Source: Bacteroidales bacterium
GTDB taxonomy: Bacteria; Bacteroidota; Bacteroidia; Bacteroidales; UBA932
Length of the DNA: 64,000 nt
Direction: 5' to 3'
Assembly: GCA_017938925.1 (NCBI GenBank)
Contig: JAGBAO010000010.1
Location: 1 to 64,000 of the forward strand
The notes under the pieces were generated by a model. It did not search any database and was not told the DNA's origin. It saw only the letters and a list, made by a program, of their open reading frames with translations. The translations under genes and the position numbers were made by a program. Below, piece by piece: positions 24,240 to 34,535 of this stretch. Position 1 is the stretch's first letter. Each line of letters begins with the position of its first letter.

Positions 24240-26159
24240 ATGCACAAATTCGTGACCAATCTTCAGGCCATTGTCACCTCCCTCGGCCTGACAGAGAAAT
24301 TCAACAAAAAAGAATTGACTGCAGAAGAGAATGCAGCAATCTTTGACGCCTACAACAAGGCTCATGGTGACGGATCATTCCTCACTGACAAGCAGTCCTG
24401 GGAAGACCAGAAAAAGAAGGAGGAAGACGAAATCGCCAAAACACTCCAGGCACTTGCCGGAATGACCGGAGTAAGCCAGGAAACCGCACAGTCTGCGGAC
24501 GGACTTGCTAAGATCGTCAGCGGTGTTGAGAACACCCAGAACGAGTTGAAGGAGGCTAAGGCAACCATCAACAAACTCAGCAGCCAGGCTCTGTCTCCTG
24601 ATCCTACTGCAACAGTAGTGTCAACCCCTTCTGTCACCGGTCCGCATACCGAGACCCATGCATTCGGTATCGAACACAAGTTCTTCTCAACCGACACCAG
24701 GTACAACCAGCTTCTTATCAAGGGTCGCGCCCTCGAAGAGGAGGCATCCAAGGCTGACTGCGCTACTTTGGACCAGGACTTCACCGCCTATACCCGCAGT
24801 CTCTCACAGCGTTACGGTGAATTGAAGAGACTGGGTCTGATCCCGGCTCTCAAGCAGGGTTCTGTGGACTACTCACAGCTCAACGCTGACACTGAAATCG
24901 GAACACGCCAGCTCACCATCCGTCAGGATATGGTGATCGCCCGTATCGTTTCCCTCCCAGGTCTTGCAGGAATCTTCGATACCGTATCTAACATCCAGAG
25001 CGGTCAGGTCATCACAAACGTTCTCTTCACAGACGTTTCACAGGCATACCAGGCTGGTGAGGTCTTCAAGGGCAATGTGACATTCCTCCCGGAAAAAGCC
25101 CTTGTGGACAAGGCTATGGCCAAGGTTCAGTTCGAGGACATGACTGCCCTTGAAAGAGCATACATCAACTATCTGAACCGCGAAGGCTCTGACCCGGTAA
25201 AGTGGAACCTGCTGGAATGGCTCATCCTCCAGTTGGCCGTAAAGCTCAACAACGAGCGCCTGAGCCGTTCAATCATAGGACGCCGTGTAGAGCCGGTGAA
25301 GGGCAAGGCTGGTCATGCTAACTTCGCATCAACTGGCGTGATCCATCGCCTCATTTCGTATGTCAAGAACAACCAGCTCCTTCCATTCACCGATGAGGAA
25401 CTGAGTGACTACGATGTTGCCAATTTCGGTGATGTTGTCATCTACTTCGCCAAGAAGGTCGTGGCACGTCGTCCTGCCGACTACAAGTCGTTCCCTATCT
25501 ACCTGAATGCGAACCACAAGCCAATGTTCTTGGAGTGGTACCGCAACAAGTTCGGAAAGGATACCGACTTCAAGGGCGGTGAGGACAGCAAGGTACCTTA
25601 CCACGAGATTCCGATCAAGTGGGTGCCTAACATGGGCAACCTCAAGTTCATCTTCTCGACACCTGACGGCAACATCCAGTTGCTCCAGAATAAACCTGGC
25701 GAGGAGTACGACACCAAGTTTGAGAGACATCTGGAAGAGGTGATCGCATACTCTTACTGGATGGAGGGTGCAGGTGCTGGATTCGTCGGACCGAAGTACA
25801 AGACACGTGCAGAACTCCTGGCAGGCAAAGGACGTGATCAGTTTATTTTCATGAACTGGCCAGCAATCCCAGCAGCTGCTGACGCGACTACCGTTGATGT
25901 CGAGACGGCAGAACTGGAGGATCTTGGTTTCTTGATCAAGACTTCGGCCAACACAAAGGCTACCGCTCTCACTGACATCAAGAATGCTCGTGAAGGCGTT
26001 GTATATCTCATCGAGTGTGGTGACACAGCTTTCGCCACTAAGATCTCAAAGGCTGACAAGTTCTCCGAGATTGCTTCCGACTGGGTACCTACCGCAGTCG
26101 GTGAGTACATCGAGGTTTACTTTGAAGGCGGTAAGTTCTACGAGGTAGAGCGTGGTTAA
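24240..26159 (+). CDS. Scaffold-major capsid protein fusion
   Basis: The 639-aa protein begins with ~130 charged, coiled-coil residues (EDQKKKEEDEIAKTLQ, then ELKEAKATINKLSS) that look like a scaffold (delta) domain. A Ser/Pro/Thr linker precedes a large HK97-like region. The upstream protease would remove the scaffold. The very even, high-expression codon use fits the most abundant virion protein. The last ~90 residues may form an extra surface domain. Confidence 0.75.
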   Translation: MHKFVTNLQAIVTSLGLTEKFNKKELTAEENAAIFDAYNKAHGDGSFLTDKQSWEDQKKKEEDEIAKTLQALAGMTGVSQETAQSADGLAKIVSGVENTQNELKEAKATINKLSSQALSPDPTATVVSTPSVTGPHTETHAFGIEHKFFSTDTRYNQLLIKGRALEEEASKADCATLDQDFTAYTRSLSQRYGELKRLGLIPALKQGSVDYSQLNADTEIGTRQLTIRQDMVIARIVSLPGLAGIFDTVSNIQSGQVITNVLFTDVSQAYQAGEVFKGNVTFLPEKALVDKAMAKVQFEDMTALERAYINYLNREGSDPVKWNLLEWLILQLAVKLNNERLSRSIIGRRVEPVKGKAGHANFASTGVIHRLISYVKNNQLLPFTDEELSDYDVANFGDVVIYFAKKVVARRPADYKSFPIYLNANHKPMFLEWYRNKFGKDTDFKGGEDSKVPYHEIPIKWVPNMGNLKFIFSTPDGNIQLLQNKPGEEYDTKFERHLEEVIAYSYWMEGAGAGFVGPKYKTRAELLAGKGRDQFIFMNWPAIPAAADATTVDVETAELEDLGFLIKTSANTKATALTDIKNAREGVVYLIECGDTAFATKISKADKFSEIASDWVPTAVGEYIEVYFEGGKFYEVERG

Positions 26160-26198
26160 TAATCAGGGGGCAGAAATGCCCCCATAACCCCTTACATT

Positions 26199-26732
26199 AT
26201 GGTAAAAGTTAAAGTTCCCAATATCATAGGAGTATCAGACCTGGAATCAGCAGGTAAGAGAATCTTCAATAAGATTCACCTGATCCTGGAAGAGGATGTG
26301 GATCTTACCAAGGACGTGGAGATCACAATCACTGACGAGGCGAGAACAATGGCTGCCCTTCCGTTGAAGGCTGGTGCAGAAATCAAGGAGTTCAACTTCG
26401 CCAAGCATACCACCGGTTCCACATCTCAGGGAAGCAATGGTGATGTTACTACCGAGGTGACCAATTCCCTGTCCGGAACTCTGGCCGGAGACAGAGTAGA
26501 AATCGACAACTTCATCGAGAACTATCACGGTGTTGGTTTCTACATCGTTACTTCCGACCGTATTTCCGGCAAGCAGTACATCTACGGACGTCCTCGCTGC
26601 CCTTACATCTTCACCGACCATGACAAGAGAAAGAATTCGGACAACTCCAGCTGTGATGTCACCTTCACAAGCCCGTTCCCATTCCAGCCTCTTGAATACC
26701 TTGGTTCTGTTCAGACTGCGGAGCAGGAATAA
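26199..26732 (+). CDS. Probable major tail tube or structural protein
   Basis: The 177-aa, beta-rich protein (DVTTEVTNSLSGTLAGDRVE, then DHDKRKNSDNSSCDVTFTS) has the size and codon bias of an abundant structural protein. It is encoded immediately after the capsid gene. A tail-tube role is likely but not proven. An inverted repeat with gggccgcc / ggccctg just after it (about 26750-26775) may terminate some transcription. Confidence 0.5.
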   Translation: MVKVKVPNIIGVSDLESAGKRIFNKIHLILEEDVDLTKDVEITITDEARTMAALPLKAGAEIKEFNFAKHTTGSTSQGSNGDVTTEVTNSLSGTLAGDRVEIDNFIENYHGVGFYIVTSDRISGKQYIYGRPRCPYIFTDHDKRKNSDNSSCDVTFTSPFPFQPLEYLGSVQTAEQE

Positions 26733-26792
26733 CATCAGACTACATTTCGACAGGGCCGCCCCAGTGACGGCCCTGTTTTCATAATTTCAGGC

Positions 26793-27563
26793 ATGTATTC
26801 ATTTCAGCAAAAGAGAGCGATATCCAAGAAGATCGCATCATCAGAACACATCGACACATACCGACAGTTGCTTGCATCACGAGGTCTGCCGGCGGCAGGA
26901 ATCATAATGAAAGACCGGCAAGCATTAGCTGTTTCTTTGGTATATACGCTTCTGGAACACTTCACAGAAGAGGAAATCATTACAGCCTGTAAACCGGACG
27001 ACAGACAGCCCGTAATACAGTCCGTTCTTACTCCTGTGTCGCCACCAACGAAACCCGAAAAGAAGAAAGTTTCAAAGCATGAACAGTACCCCAACATCCA
27101 ATGGAACGACCTTGACAATCCGCTTATCCGAATGGCGGACAGTATATTTTCCGACAGGATCAATTGCTGGGCAAGGCTGAAAGTGCTGGAGGCCGAGACT
27201 CAGGAAGAGACCGCAGCCAAAGAAGATATCGAGGAATACATCCGGCTTACTATCCGGATGGAACTCTGTTTCTCCGAACTTCGCCATTTCAATGACTCCG
27301 GGGCCTTCCTTGGCAAGCACCCTTTCATCAGTGCCAAAGATGAACGCACAAGGATAATGGAAACCCTCAGAACATCCCCTGACACCTACTTCCAGGAAAG
27401 GAAGAATATAGAACTGAATATATCCAGATACTCCAGCCAGTTGAACAGCAAAACCGTCTCCAAAGAAAAGAAGGACAAAGCTCGTGAAAACCTGGAGAAA
27501 CACCAAGCAACGCTCCAGCTGTATAAAGACATTTTCAATGAGTTCGTATGTCAGAAATCGTAA
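26793..27563 (+). CDS. Phage head-region protein, unknown
   Basis: The 256-aa, strongly helical protein is rich in Lys and Glu with a predicted C-terminal coiled coil (KTVSKEKKDKARENLEK). It overlaps the next gene by 16 bases. Similar helical proteins sit upstream of terminase genes in Bacteroidales phages, but I cannot name a function. Confidence 0.6.
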   Translation: MYSFQQKRAISKKIASSEHIDTYRQLLASRGLPAAGIIMKDRQALAVSLVYTLLEHFTEEEIITACKPDDRQPVIQSVLTPVSPPTKPEKKKVSKHEQYPNIQWNDLDNPLIRMADSIFSDRINCWARLKVLEAETQEETAAKEDIEEYIRLTIRMELCFSELRHFNDSGAFLGKHPFISAKDERTRIMETLRTSPDTYFQERKNIELNISRYSSQLNSKTVSKEKKDKARENLEKHQATLQLYKDIFNEFVCQKS

Positions 27564-27874
27564 CCACCACATATACCAGTGAGTTCATCGCTCAGGTCAA
27601 AGAATATGCTGTCCTCGGTCTATATCCCATTCAGATTGCAGAAAGAATGGGCCTTTCTGGATCAGAAAGGACGCGTTTCCTTTTTGACATCAACAGCAAA
27701 CACCATCCTCTCAGATCTGCATACCTGATTGCAAGATCACACTGGGAGGAAGACATGGATGCTGCCCTAACAACATTGGCCACAGCTGGGGATGTCGATG
27801 CCCTGGAACTGGCATCCAAAGTGGAATGGCGCAAAGGTATTGAAAGTATAAAATCTGAATTGTTTGACCTATGA
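27548..27874 (+). CDS. Small HTH-like protein upstream of terminase
   Basis: The 108-aa protein has a compact helical region (YAVLGLYPIQIAERMGLSG) resembling the DNA-binding helices of small terminase subunits. It overlaps both neighbours by a few bases. A role in packaging-site recognition is possible. Confidence 0.5.
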   Translation: MSEIVTTTYTSEFIAQVKEYAVLGLYPIQIAERMGLSGSERTRFLFDINSKHHPLRSAYLIARSHWEEDMDAALTTLATAGDVDALELASKVEWRKGIESIKSELFDL

Positions 27875-28521
27875 AACCGGACCGGCTTGAACTTCTGGCC
27901 ACATACAAGGCCGACGACATACAGCATCTGATAAGCCATAAGAAATCCGAAATAATTCCTGCGGATATGCAGACTTATATCCTCCAGCTGGACAGCATGG
28001 CCAGGCTATTCCATTATCACAAACACAGTTATTCCCGGGCGGTTGAATGTCTCCGTAAGGAATGGCCGGAATTGACTATCTCTCAGGCAAGAGAGATATA
28101 CCGCGATGCCCTTGAATACTTCTATCAAGATGACTTCATCAGTGCAAGGGCGTGGGATCTCAAATACGCGGATGCATTTGATGATCTTGCAAGAGTCGCT
28201 ATCAAAGCCGACAAGATGGCCACTGCAAAAGAATGTTATGCAAAGGCCCATGAGCTCAGGACCAAGCAGAGGGAAAGCGATAACCACCAGTGGGCAGCGC
28301 CGAACTTCTACATCAATGTTAATGTCAGACCGGAGGATCTCGGATATGCTTCACAGAAGCTGATGGATATTGCCCGTAGAGCAGAAGATGCCGAGCTTAA
28401 GGCAATGATCCTCGGCCTTGAAACCACCGAGGCAGAAAAAAGACGACTGCTGGCTGACGCTGACATTCAGGATGCAGTCATTGTGGAAGATAACGAATAC
28501 GAAGATGAACCAGAGCAATAA
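27871..28521 (+). CDS. Possible small terminase subunit
   Basis: The 216-aa helical protein (YSRAVECLRKEWPELTISQA, then AKECYAKAHELRTKQRES) has an acidic tail and overlaps the large terminase gene by 17 bases. Size and position fit a small terminase, yet no diagnostic motif was seen. Either this or the preceding 108-aa protein probably supplies that role. Confidence 0.5.
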   Translation: MKPDRLELLATYKADDIQHLISHKKSEIIPADMQTYILQLDSMARLFHYHKHSYSRAVECLRKEWPELTISQAREIYRDALEYFYQDDFISARAWDLKYADAFDDLARVAIKADKMATAKECYAKAHELRTKQRESDNHQWAAPNFYINVNVRPEDLGYASQKLMDIARRAEDAELKAMILGLETTEAEKRRLLADADIQDAVIVEDNEYEDEPEQ

Positions 28522-30229
28522 CAGACAGCCGGATTACATCGAGATGTACCAGAACACGGTACAGGCACTTGTCAATATCATTGATCCGAACAAACTTTTT
28601 GCGGTCATAGGTCGAGGAGGAGGTAAGACCTCGCACATCACAGCCAGGCGCATAATACGTGTAGCCTCTGAAATGCCTCGTGAAACCTCGATTATCTCTC
28701 ACAAATCATTCGTTGCACTGTTCACCAATGTCCTGCCAACGGTGCTGGAGTCCTTTCGCTCCGAGATTACCATGCCGGATGGTACGCAGCGTCCTCTTTT
28801 GATTGAAGGATGGGATTATTGTGTCGGGGAAAAGGACCTGCCGAAACACTTTGTGCAGCCACGATACCCGCTGCTATACCCTGAAAGATCCATAGTCTTT
28901 GCCGATGGTGCCGTTTTACAGGCTGTCGCTGTCGATAGGGCTGATTCTGTTGCCGGAAGATCCATCGTTCATGCTTTCCTGGAAGAAATGAAATACAGCG
29001 ATGGCGAAAAGGTCCGGACACGAATCATCCCGGCCATCAGAACCTCACGAATCGGCTCCGGATCCGCTGCCCACAAGTCGCATCTGCATGGAGGCATTAC
29101 AGGCGTGTCAGACATCGGACGGGTCAGCATGGGCGAACACAACTGGTTCCTCGATTACGAACAGGAAACTGACCAGCAACTCATCGCCGACATACTGACC
29201 CTTGCCCTTGAACTCAATAAATATGCGGTAAATCTGCATAATGGGGTCAAAATAAGGTATTCAGAGGCCAAGTTAGCCAAGTGGTCACCCTTGCTCAACA
29301 AACTGCGAAAAAAGGCCGTTTATTTCATTCGTGCAAGCACCTTCGTGAACCGAGATGTACTCGGTTTGGAGTATTTCAAGACGCAGAAAGACATTCTCGG
29401 GATGAGTGAGTTCCTGTCATCCATCTGTTCAATCGGAGACAGGAACAGAGACAACCTCTTTTTTGAGCTGTGGGATGAGGAAAAACATACCTTTGATGAC
29501 AGTTACAAGTATTCTGTCATCAATTCCCTCAATCTGAAAGAGACATTTACCGTCACAGCCGAGCATCTGAAATATTATGTGCCCACACAAAAACTATTGC
29601 TGGGCTATGACCCCGGCAATTTCAGATCCATAGTGTCAGGGCAGGTGCTGAAAGGAGAAAATACCCTCAGAATCTTCAAAGAATTCTTCGTCTATCCTCC
29701 GGAGGATGCTGCCGATATCGCCCGAATGGTCAATGCATTCTATGGTGACACCGCAATCAACAGACAGATTGACCTGTATTATGACCGCGCTGCCAACAAA
29801 CGGAACAAACAGGCAGAAAAGGAAGCCGAGACCGATGCCAAGAAACTCAAAAAGGAACTGGAGAAATACGGATGGCGCGTAAGACTGATGAACATCGGCC
29901 AGGCCACCATCTACTACTGGCAGCATCACCTTCTGTGGAAAAGACTGCTGGCTGAAAACGAAAGGTCAATCCCTCGAATCCGCATCGATGCAAACGAATG
30001 TCCTAACCTCGTGTCTGCAATGTACTGCTGCAAGAAGGTAGTAGGATCCTCCCCGGTGGAACTTGACAAATCCCCGGAGGTGAAAGTGAGAATCGATCTG
30101 CAGGCCGGACTCACGCCTCAAATTCCATCAGCAATGACCTATTTAGTGTGGGGTTTATTTGAAAAACACTTCCCAGGAGTGAGGAATTACACGTCAGAAG
30201 GGGCGATTTTACCGAATTATGTAGGCTGA
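28505..30229 (+). CDS. Large terminase subunit
   Basis: I place the start at ATG 28505 (MNQSNNRQPDYIEMYQNTV), giving 574 aa. An earlier in-frame ATG at 28418 lies well inside the preceding gene. Walker A is IGRGGGKT near residue 35. The C-terminal RNase-H-like nuclease shows GYDPGNFRSIV and YYDRAANKR, supplying catalytic Asp residues. The enzyme cuts and packages DNA into the prohead through the portal. Confidence 0.85.
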   Translation: MNQSNNRQPDYIEMYQNTVQALVNIIDPNKLFAVIGRGGGKTSHITARRIIRVASEMPRETSIISHKSFVALFTNVLPTVLESFRSEITMPDGTQRPLLIEGWDYCVGEKDLPKHFVQPRYPLLYPERSIVFADGAVLQAVAVDRADSVAGRSIVHAFLEEMKYSDGEKVRTRIIPAIRTSRIGSGSAAHKSHLHGGITGVSDIGRVSMGEHNWFLDYEQETDQQLIADILTLALELNKYAVNLHNGVKIRYSEAKLAKWSPLLNKLRKKAVYFIRASTFVNRDVLGLEYFKTQKDILGMSEFLSSICSIGDRNRDNLFFELWDEEKHTFDDSYKYSVINSLNLKETFTVTAEHLKYYVPTQKLLLGYDPGNFRSIVSGQVLKGENTLRIFKEFFVYPPEDAADIARMVNAFYGDTAINRQIDLYYDRAANKRNKQAEKEAETDAKKLKKELEKYGWRVRLMNIGQATIYYWQHHLLWKRLLAENERSIPRIRIDANECPNLVSAMYCCKKVVGSSPVELDKSPEVKVRIDLQAGLTPQIPSAMTYLVWGLFEKHFPGVRNYTSEGAILPNYVG

Positions 30230-30456
30230 TTCTGGGGGTTTGTGCTATTTATAAAACAAACAACCGCATGGGTATCATGCAGTTAAGCGAAAAATTTTAA
30301 CTCGATTCTAAAAATCTGCGGCTCTAATGCCCGACGGCGCTAAGTTTTGAGGTTGTAATACACGATGGCAAAACGACTGAAATATGACGGAATCAGCCCG
30401 ATTCTGTCCTTTCGCAGAAGGGTGGCAACTCCTACCTTCGCATCAAACAGTACACG

Positions 30457-30768
30457 ATGGAGACAATCAAAGGCACGCTTGCATTACAAAGGGCGGAAAC
30501 GCTTTCCAAGATGGGTGGTACATTCAGTATCGCCTTCTTCCCGTACTCCAGAACAAAGGCGATTCCGGACAGAATCAAGATGAAGACATACTCCGGTTGC
30601 AGGATGAGAACCCCACTGCCCAAGGATAAGTTCGACATCGATGGCAAGCACTACCTGTTGTTCCTGAATGACAAGGACGAGCCCCGCTCCTGCTACCGCT
30701 CACTGATTCGGGCGATAGGATTCTCCGACGAAGACAACAAACTATATAGAGTGATCTGGTATGAATAG
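30457..30768 (+). CDS. Small phage protein between terminase and portal
   Basis: The 103-aa basic protein (METIKGTLALQRAETLSKMG) overlaps the portal start by 8 bases. The frame is open upstream to about 30388, reading GGNSYLRIKQYT, so the true start may be a non-ATG codon further left. The family is unknown. The stretch 30230-30456 otherwise holds a small hairpin (gcatg-ggtat-catgc, about 30267-30281) and no gene. Confidence 0.55.
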   Translation: METIKGTLALQRAETLSKMGGTFSIAFFPYSRTKAIPDRIKMKTYSGCRMRTPLPKDKFDIDGKHYLLFLNDKDEPRSCYRSLIRAIGFSDEDNKLYRVIWYE

Positions 30769-32242
30769 ATTAGGCACATACACTGGCAATGGGATAGTAC
30801 TGACCTATCAGATAGGTGAGAACGCACCGACCATGTCTTATACAGGCAAGAACGAACAAGCATCTGCCACACTTCCATCCCTTACTGCCAAGAGGATGGG
30901 CAACTATCAATATTGGCCAGCTGGCCCAAACAACAACGACCCTGATGTATGTGCTGCACTCATCAAGGGCAACAGGCTCCTGCCAAGTCTCATAGAGAAG
31001 CAGGTGGCCATACTGTATGGAACTGGCCCGATGCTCTACACCGAGAAGATTAACGACGATGGCACAGTGAGCAGGCACTACTTGAAGGATCCTGAGATAG
31101 AGGCATGGCTGGAAAGCTGGCAGAAGGCTGGCATACCTAACTCATACAAGGAATATCTGCGTAAGAATATCAGATCATACTATTACAGTGAGGGAATCTT
31201 CTCACAGTGGCTTCTCAGCAAAGGCACTGTGATAGGGCTGAAAGGCAGCCTTCCAGTTGCAGGACTCAAACATATCTCTGAGCTGCGTGTCAGACTGGCC
31301 ACTGTACAGGATATCGCCAGAAGGAAGGATATCGAGGACAGTGATTTTAACCTGGTTCTTATCGGCAACTGGGCGGAATCCTCACAGCAGGAATTCAAGG
31401 TCTTCCCTCGTTTCGATCCGATGAATCCGCTATCCCGTAATGGGGCAGTATCATACTCCAAGAACTCTAACTACGAGACGGATATCTATGCCACTAATGT
31501 ATTTTTCGAGGGTATCAAGGGCTGGATAAGAGGTTGTAATGCAACCCCAGAATATATAAACAGTTTCCTTGAAAACAGCCTGTCTGCCCGTCATCATATC
31601 ATCATCCCTAATGCATGGTATGACGCCAAGAAGAAAGCATTAGAGGAACTCTGTTCAGAGAATGCCGAGAAAAAGGCAGAGGGTGCCAAAGATAGCGAAC
31701 TGATCAAGATCAAGGTCGGGGATGATGAAATCGAGGTCGGTACAGAATACTCTGCTGTATTGCTCGACAAATATGTAAACATGGAGTTGAAGCACCTGAC
31801 CAACTTCCTTTCCGGAAGGGGCAAGAACCAGGGCAAGACATACGCCACCAGATCATTCATGAATGAATCCGGTGATCTTGAAAAGTGGATCATCGAGGAA
31901 ATCCCTCAGAAGTACAAGGAATATATTGAAGCCTTGATTTCTTATGATAAGCGCGCAGACATGGTGCTGCTGTCTGCCAAGGGAATCGACCCATCGATAT
32001 CCAATATCACCAGTGACGGTACCATCAGCAAATCCGGGGCTGATGCGTATTACAATTATATCATTTACCTCACCCAACAGGCTATCCCGGAAGATGTTGT
32101 CTGCGCGGATCTGAATTTTGCCATTTCCCTGAACTTTCCTGAGAAATATGCGTCCGGTATCAGAATCGGATTCCACAGGCCATCAGTTCAGAGGCAGGAA
32201 GAAATATCACCTAATGACAGACTCAAAAATCAGCAGCAGTAA
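30761..32242 (+). CDS. Portal protein
   Basis: The 493-aa protein follows the terminase and resembles phage portal proteins of Bacteroidales: an N-terminal wing (LIKGNRLLPSLIEKQVAILY), a helical central part and an Asn/Gln-rich C-terminal end (RQEEISPNDRLKNQQQ). It forms the dodecameric DNA gate of the head. It shares one base with the next start (TAATG). Confidence 0.72.
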   Translation: MNRLGTYTGNGIVLTYQIGENAPTMSYTGKNEQASATLPSLTAKRMGNYQYWPAGPNNNDPDVCAALIKGNRLLPSLIEKQVAILYGTGPMLYTEKINDDGTVSRHYLKDPEIEAWLESWQKAGIPNSYKEYLRKNIRSYYYSEGIFSQWLLSKGTVIGLKGSLPVAGLKHISELRVRLATVQDIARRKDIEDSDFNLVLIGNWAESSQQEFKVFPRFDPMNPLSRNGAVSYSKNSNYETDIYATNVFFEGIKGWIRGCNATPEYINSFLENSLSARHHIIIPNAWYDAKKKALEELCSENAEKKAEGAKDSELIKIKVGDDEIEVGTEYSAVLLDKYVNMELKHLTNFLSGRGKNQGKTYATRSFMNESGDLEKWIIEEIPQKYKEYIEALISYDKRADMVLLSAKGIDPSISNITSDGTISKSGADAYYNYIIYLTQQAIPEDVVCADLNFAISLNFPEKYASGIRIGFHRPSVQRQEEISPNDRLKNQQQ

Positions 32243-33108
32243 TGAAAAGCACAGATATCTTCAAAGACCTGAATGATTTTCAGGCATACACAGACGGGAT
32301 GATAGCAGACACTTCCCTCGAACAGCTCACCCCGTCTATCCGGACCATATCACACGACATCATTAAGATCATAACTGCCGATGTGTATATTGCCATTTGT
32401 AATGCAACTGTGCCGGAGAACGACAAAGATCTTGATATGGAGGAAGCAGCAGAACTGCTGAAAACGGCGGTGGCCAATGGTGCTGCATGTAAATATCAGA
32501 TCTTTTCTTCCGTCAAAAAGAACGGTTCAGAAGCCTCGATGTACAAGTATCAGCACGAAGAGATCAAGGCACATTATCAGGAAGCATACTGGGCTGCAAT
32601 GGACAGGCTTCTTGATTGGCTTGATGCACATCCATCTGTCGGCAAATGGTCTGACACAGACGAATACAAGAGGCGTCAGGAACTCCCTGTGAAGAATGCC
32701 TCGGAATTTGATTTCTACTATGGCATTGGAAAGTCCTCATTCTTCTTCCAGAAAATTCTGTACCTGGTCCGTCAGGTATGGCAGCAGTCAATCCACCCGG
32801 CACTACCTGAAGCTCCTACCGAAAAAATGACGGAACTTGCAAAGCAGGCACTTTGTTATCAGGTGATTGCACAGGTTGTAATGCAATTTGATATCACCGA
32901 ACTTCCTCGTTCCATCCGGTACGACTACAATCATGAATACAGCAAAGGATCCAATATCCAACAGCGCACTACACTGTACAACCAACTGATGGCAAAGGTG
33001 GAGTCTGCCATGTCATCTATTGAGAGGATGAAGGTGTCCGCTTCGGGGGTCAATATCATTCAGGGCAGCCAGACAAAAGAATCAGATAAATTCGTTTCCG
33101 TTCTATGA
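32242..33108 (+). CDS. DUF6712-like head-tail connector protein
   Basis: The 288-aa helical protein has two related-looking halves and resembles DUF6712, a family encoded after portal genes in Bacteroidales phages. It probably works in head completion or connection. It overlaps the neighbouring genes by one and four bases. Confidence 0.6.
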   Translation: MKSTDIFKDLNDFQAYTDGMIADTSLEQLTPSIRTISHDIIKIITADVYIAICNATVPENDKDLDMEEAAELLKTAVANGAACKYQIFSSVKKNGSEASMYKYQHEEIKAHYQEAYWAAMDRLLDWLDAHPSVGKWSDTDEYKRRQELPVKNASEFDFYYGIGKSSFFFQKILYLVRQVWQQSIHPALPEAPTEKMTELAKQALCYQVIAQVVMQFDITELPRSIRYDYNHEYSKGSNIQQRTTLYNQLMAKVESAMSSIERMKVSASGVNIIQGSQTKESDKFVSVL

Positions 33109-34001
33109 TCACACTGACCATTCAAGACAAAAAGTATTCTATCCCGTCCAAATGGGATGAAGTGACAGACAGGAACATGTTTGTCCGGCTGTGTAATGCT
33201 ATATTCCGATATGAATCAGGACAGACTGACTTTGACCAGTTCAAACTGGAAATCGTCATTGCGGTTTTGAACCTGAACATCAGCAGAACGGAGATATCCG
33301 ATGTCCTGGGATGCAACCTGTACACACTAACCAAAGTCCTGACATTCCCGTACAGGATTGAGGAAACCGCCAAAGGAATATATGTATATACTGAAATCTG
33401 CCTAAACAACAACCTCCTTCCGGAAATAGGCGGAATCAAGGGATACAAGTATGAAACCTCATCTACCGGGATCATCGATGCGGATCTTACCGCATCACAG
33501 TATTCCGAGGCTGTGGATCTTCTCAATTTCTTCACCACACTGTTACGGAGCGATCCAGAGGGAGCGCTGACAATCCTTGCTCCTATGTTTGCCACACTCT
33601 ACCCTATAAAGCCTCATTACACCAAGAAGATGCCTACCGTCACCAAAGAGGAAAAGGTCGCCATGCTTTACAATTTCAGAGGCATACTGGAAAGCATCCG
33701 TAAGGATCCTGATTATGATCTTATCTTCCGCAAAGCCGGGCACAAGTCAGAGCCAAGTCCTACCGGCAGTCAGAGTGCGATATTCTCACTCACCAAAGCC
33801 GGATTCGGGGATGTCGAGACTGTTGGGAGAATGGGAATCCACAGTTTCCTCAGTGCTATGGTCCAGCAGACGGTGGACAGCATTCACACACTCCAAGGGT
33901 CCGGAATGAAACCTGGCAAGATCGCAGAGAAACTGAATCTGACATTAGACCAGGTGCTTCAATTCACAACAATAACAGACAGCGACTCAGACAATGATTA
34001 A
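33105..34001 (+). CDS. Phage neck/tail assembly protein, unknown
   Basis: A 298-aa protein with a beta-like N-terminus (MITLTIQDKKYSIPSKWDEV) and a C-terminal helical piece resembling an HTH (GMKPGKIAEKLNLTLDQVLQ). Such two-part proteins occur near tail assembly genes. No firm family. Confidence 0.5.
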   Translation: MITLTIQDKKYSIPSKWDEVTDRNMFVRLCNAIFRYESGQTDFDQFKLEIVIAVLNLNISRTEISDVLGCNLYTLTKVLTFPYRIEETAKGIYVYTEICLNNNLLPEIGGIKGYKYETSSTGIIDADLTASQYSEAVDLLNFFTTLLRSDPEGALTILAPMFATLYPIKPHYTKKMPTVTKEEKVAMLYNFRGILESIRKDPDYDLIFRKAGHKSEPSPTGSQSAIFSLTKAGFGDVETVGRMGIHSFLSAMVQQTVDSIHTLQGSGMKPGKIAEKLNLTLDQVLQFTTITDSDSDND

Positions 34002-34524
34002 AGAACTCTTCAAATACTTCTCCGCCTTCGTTCCACTGCCGGCTCTGGCTAAGACATTCCAGATGCCTTCCGGTGAAGAATACGACGCATTCCGTCAGGA
34101 AATTCTTTCCCTTCATTCAGACAGAAGGCTTGAAGGCATACAGGACTTTGTCTTCGGAGCCGACCCCGAGAAACTGAAACAGAGAATCAGCGATGTCAAG
34201 GGCACATATCTTTTTGTGGAATACGCCAGAGTGACCACCACCATAAACCAGAAAGTGGACCGTCAGGACAACCGCTTCAAGATCTCTGTCACCGTCGCAG
34301 TTCCGGAGCCTGACAACCTTGATCTTGTTTCCTGCACATTGAACCAGGAAAGATGCTTCACCCTCATCGAGACTATCAGAGCCAAGATGAGAGATGACGA
34401 TGACCTCAGGCGTGGCATAGTTTGGATGGACTTCCCAGCCACGCTGACGGTCTGGTCATCAAAAGCACTGGCCAACTCGCATGGATGGTCTATGGAATTC
34501 GATGTCACATATATCAACAGATAA
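33994..34524 (+). CDS. Phage tail-region protein, unknown
   Basis: The 176-aa protein (VEYARVTTTINQKVDRQDNR, then SKALANSHGWSMEFDVTY) looks like a mixed alpha/beta tail-completion protein. It overlaps the previous gene by 8 bases and ends 11 bases before the amidase. Confidence 0.5.
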   Translation: MIKELFKYFSAFVPLPALAKTFQMPSGEEYDAFRQEILSLHSDRRLEGIQDFVFGADPEKLKQRISDVKGTYLFVEYARVTTTINQKVDRQDNRFKISVTVAVPEPDNLDLVSCTLNQERCFTLIETIRAKMRDDDDLRRGIVWMDFPATLTVWSSKALANSHGWSMEFDVTYINR

Positions 34525-34535
34525 ACAACAGCATT

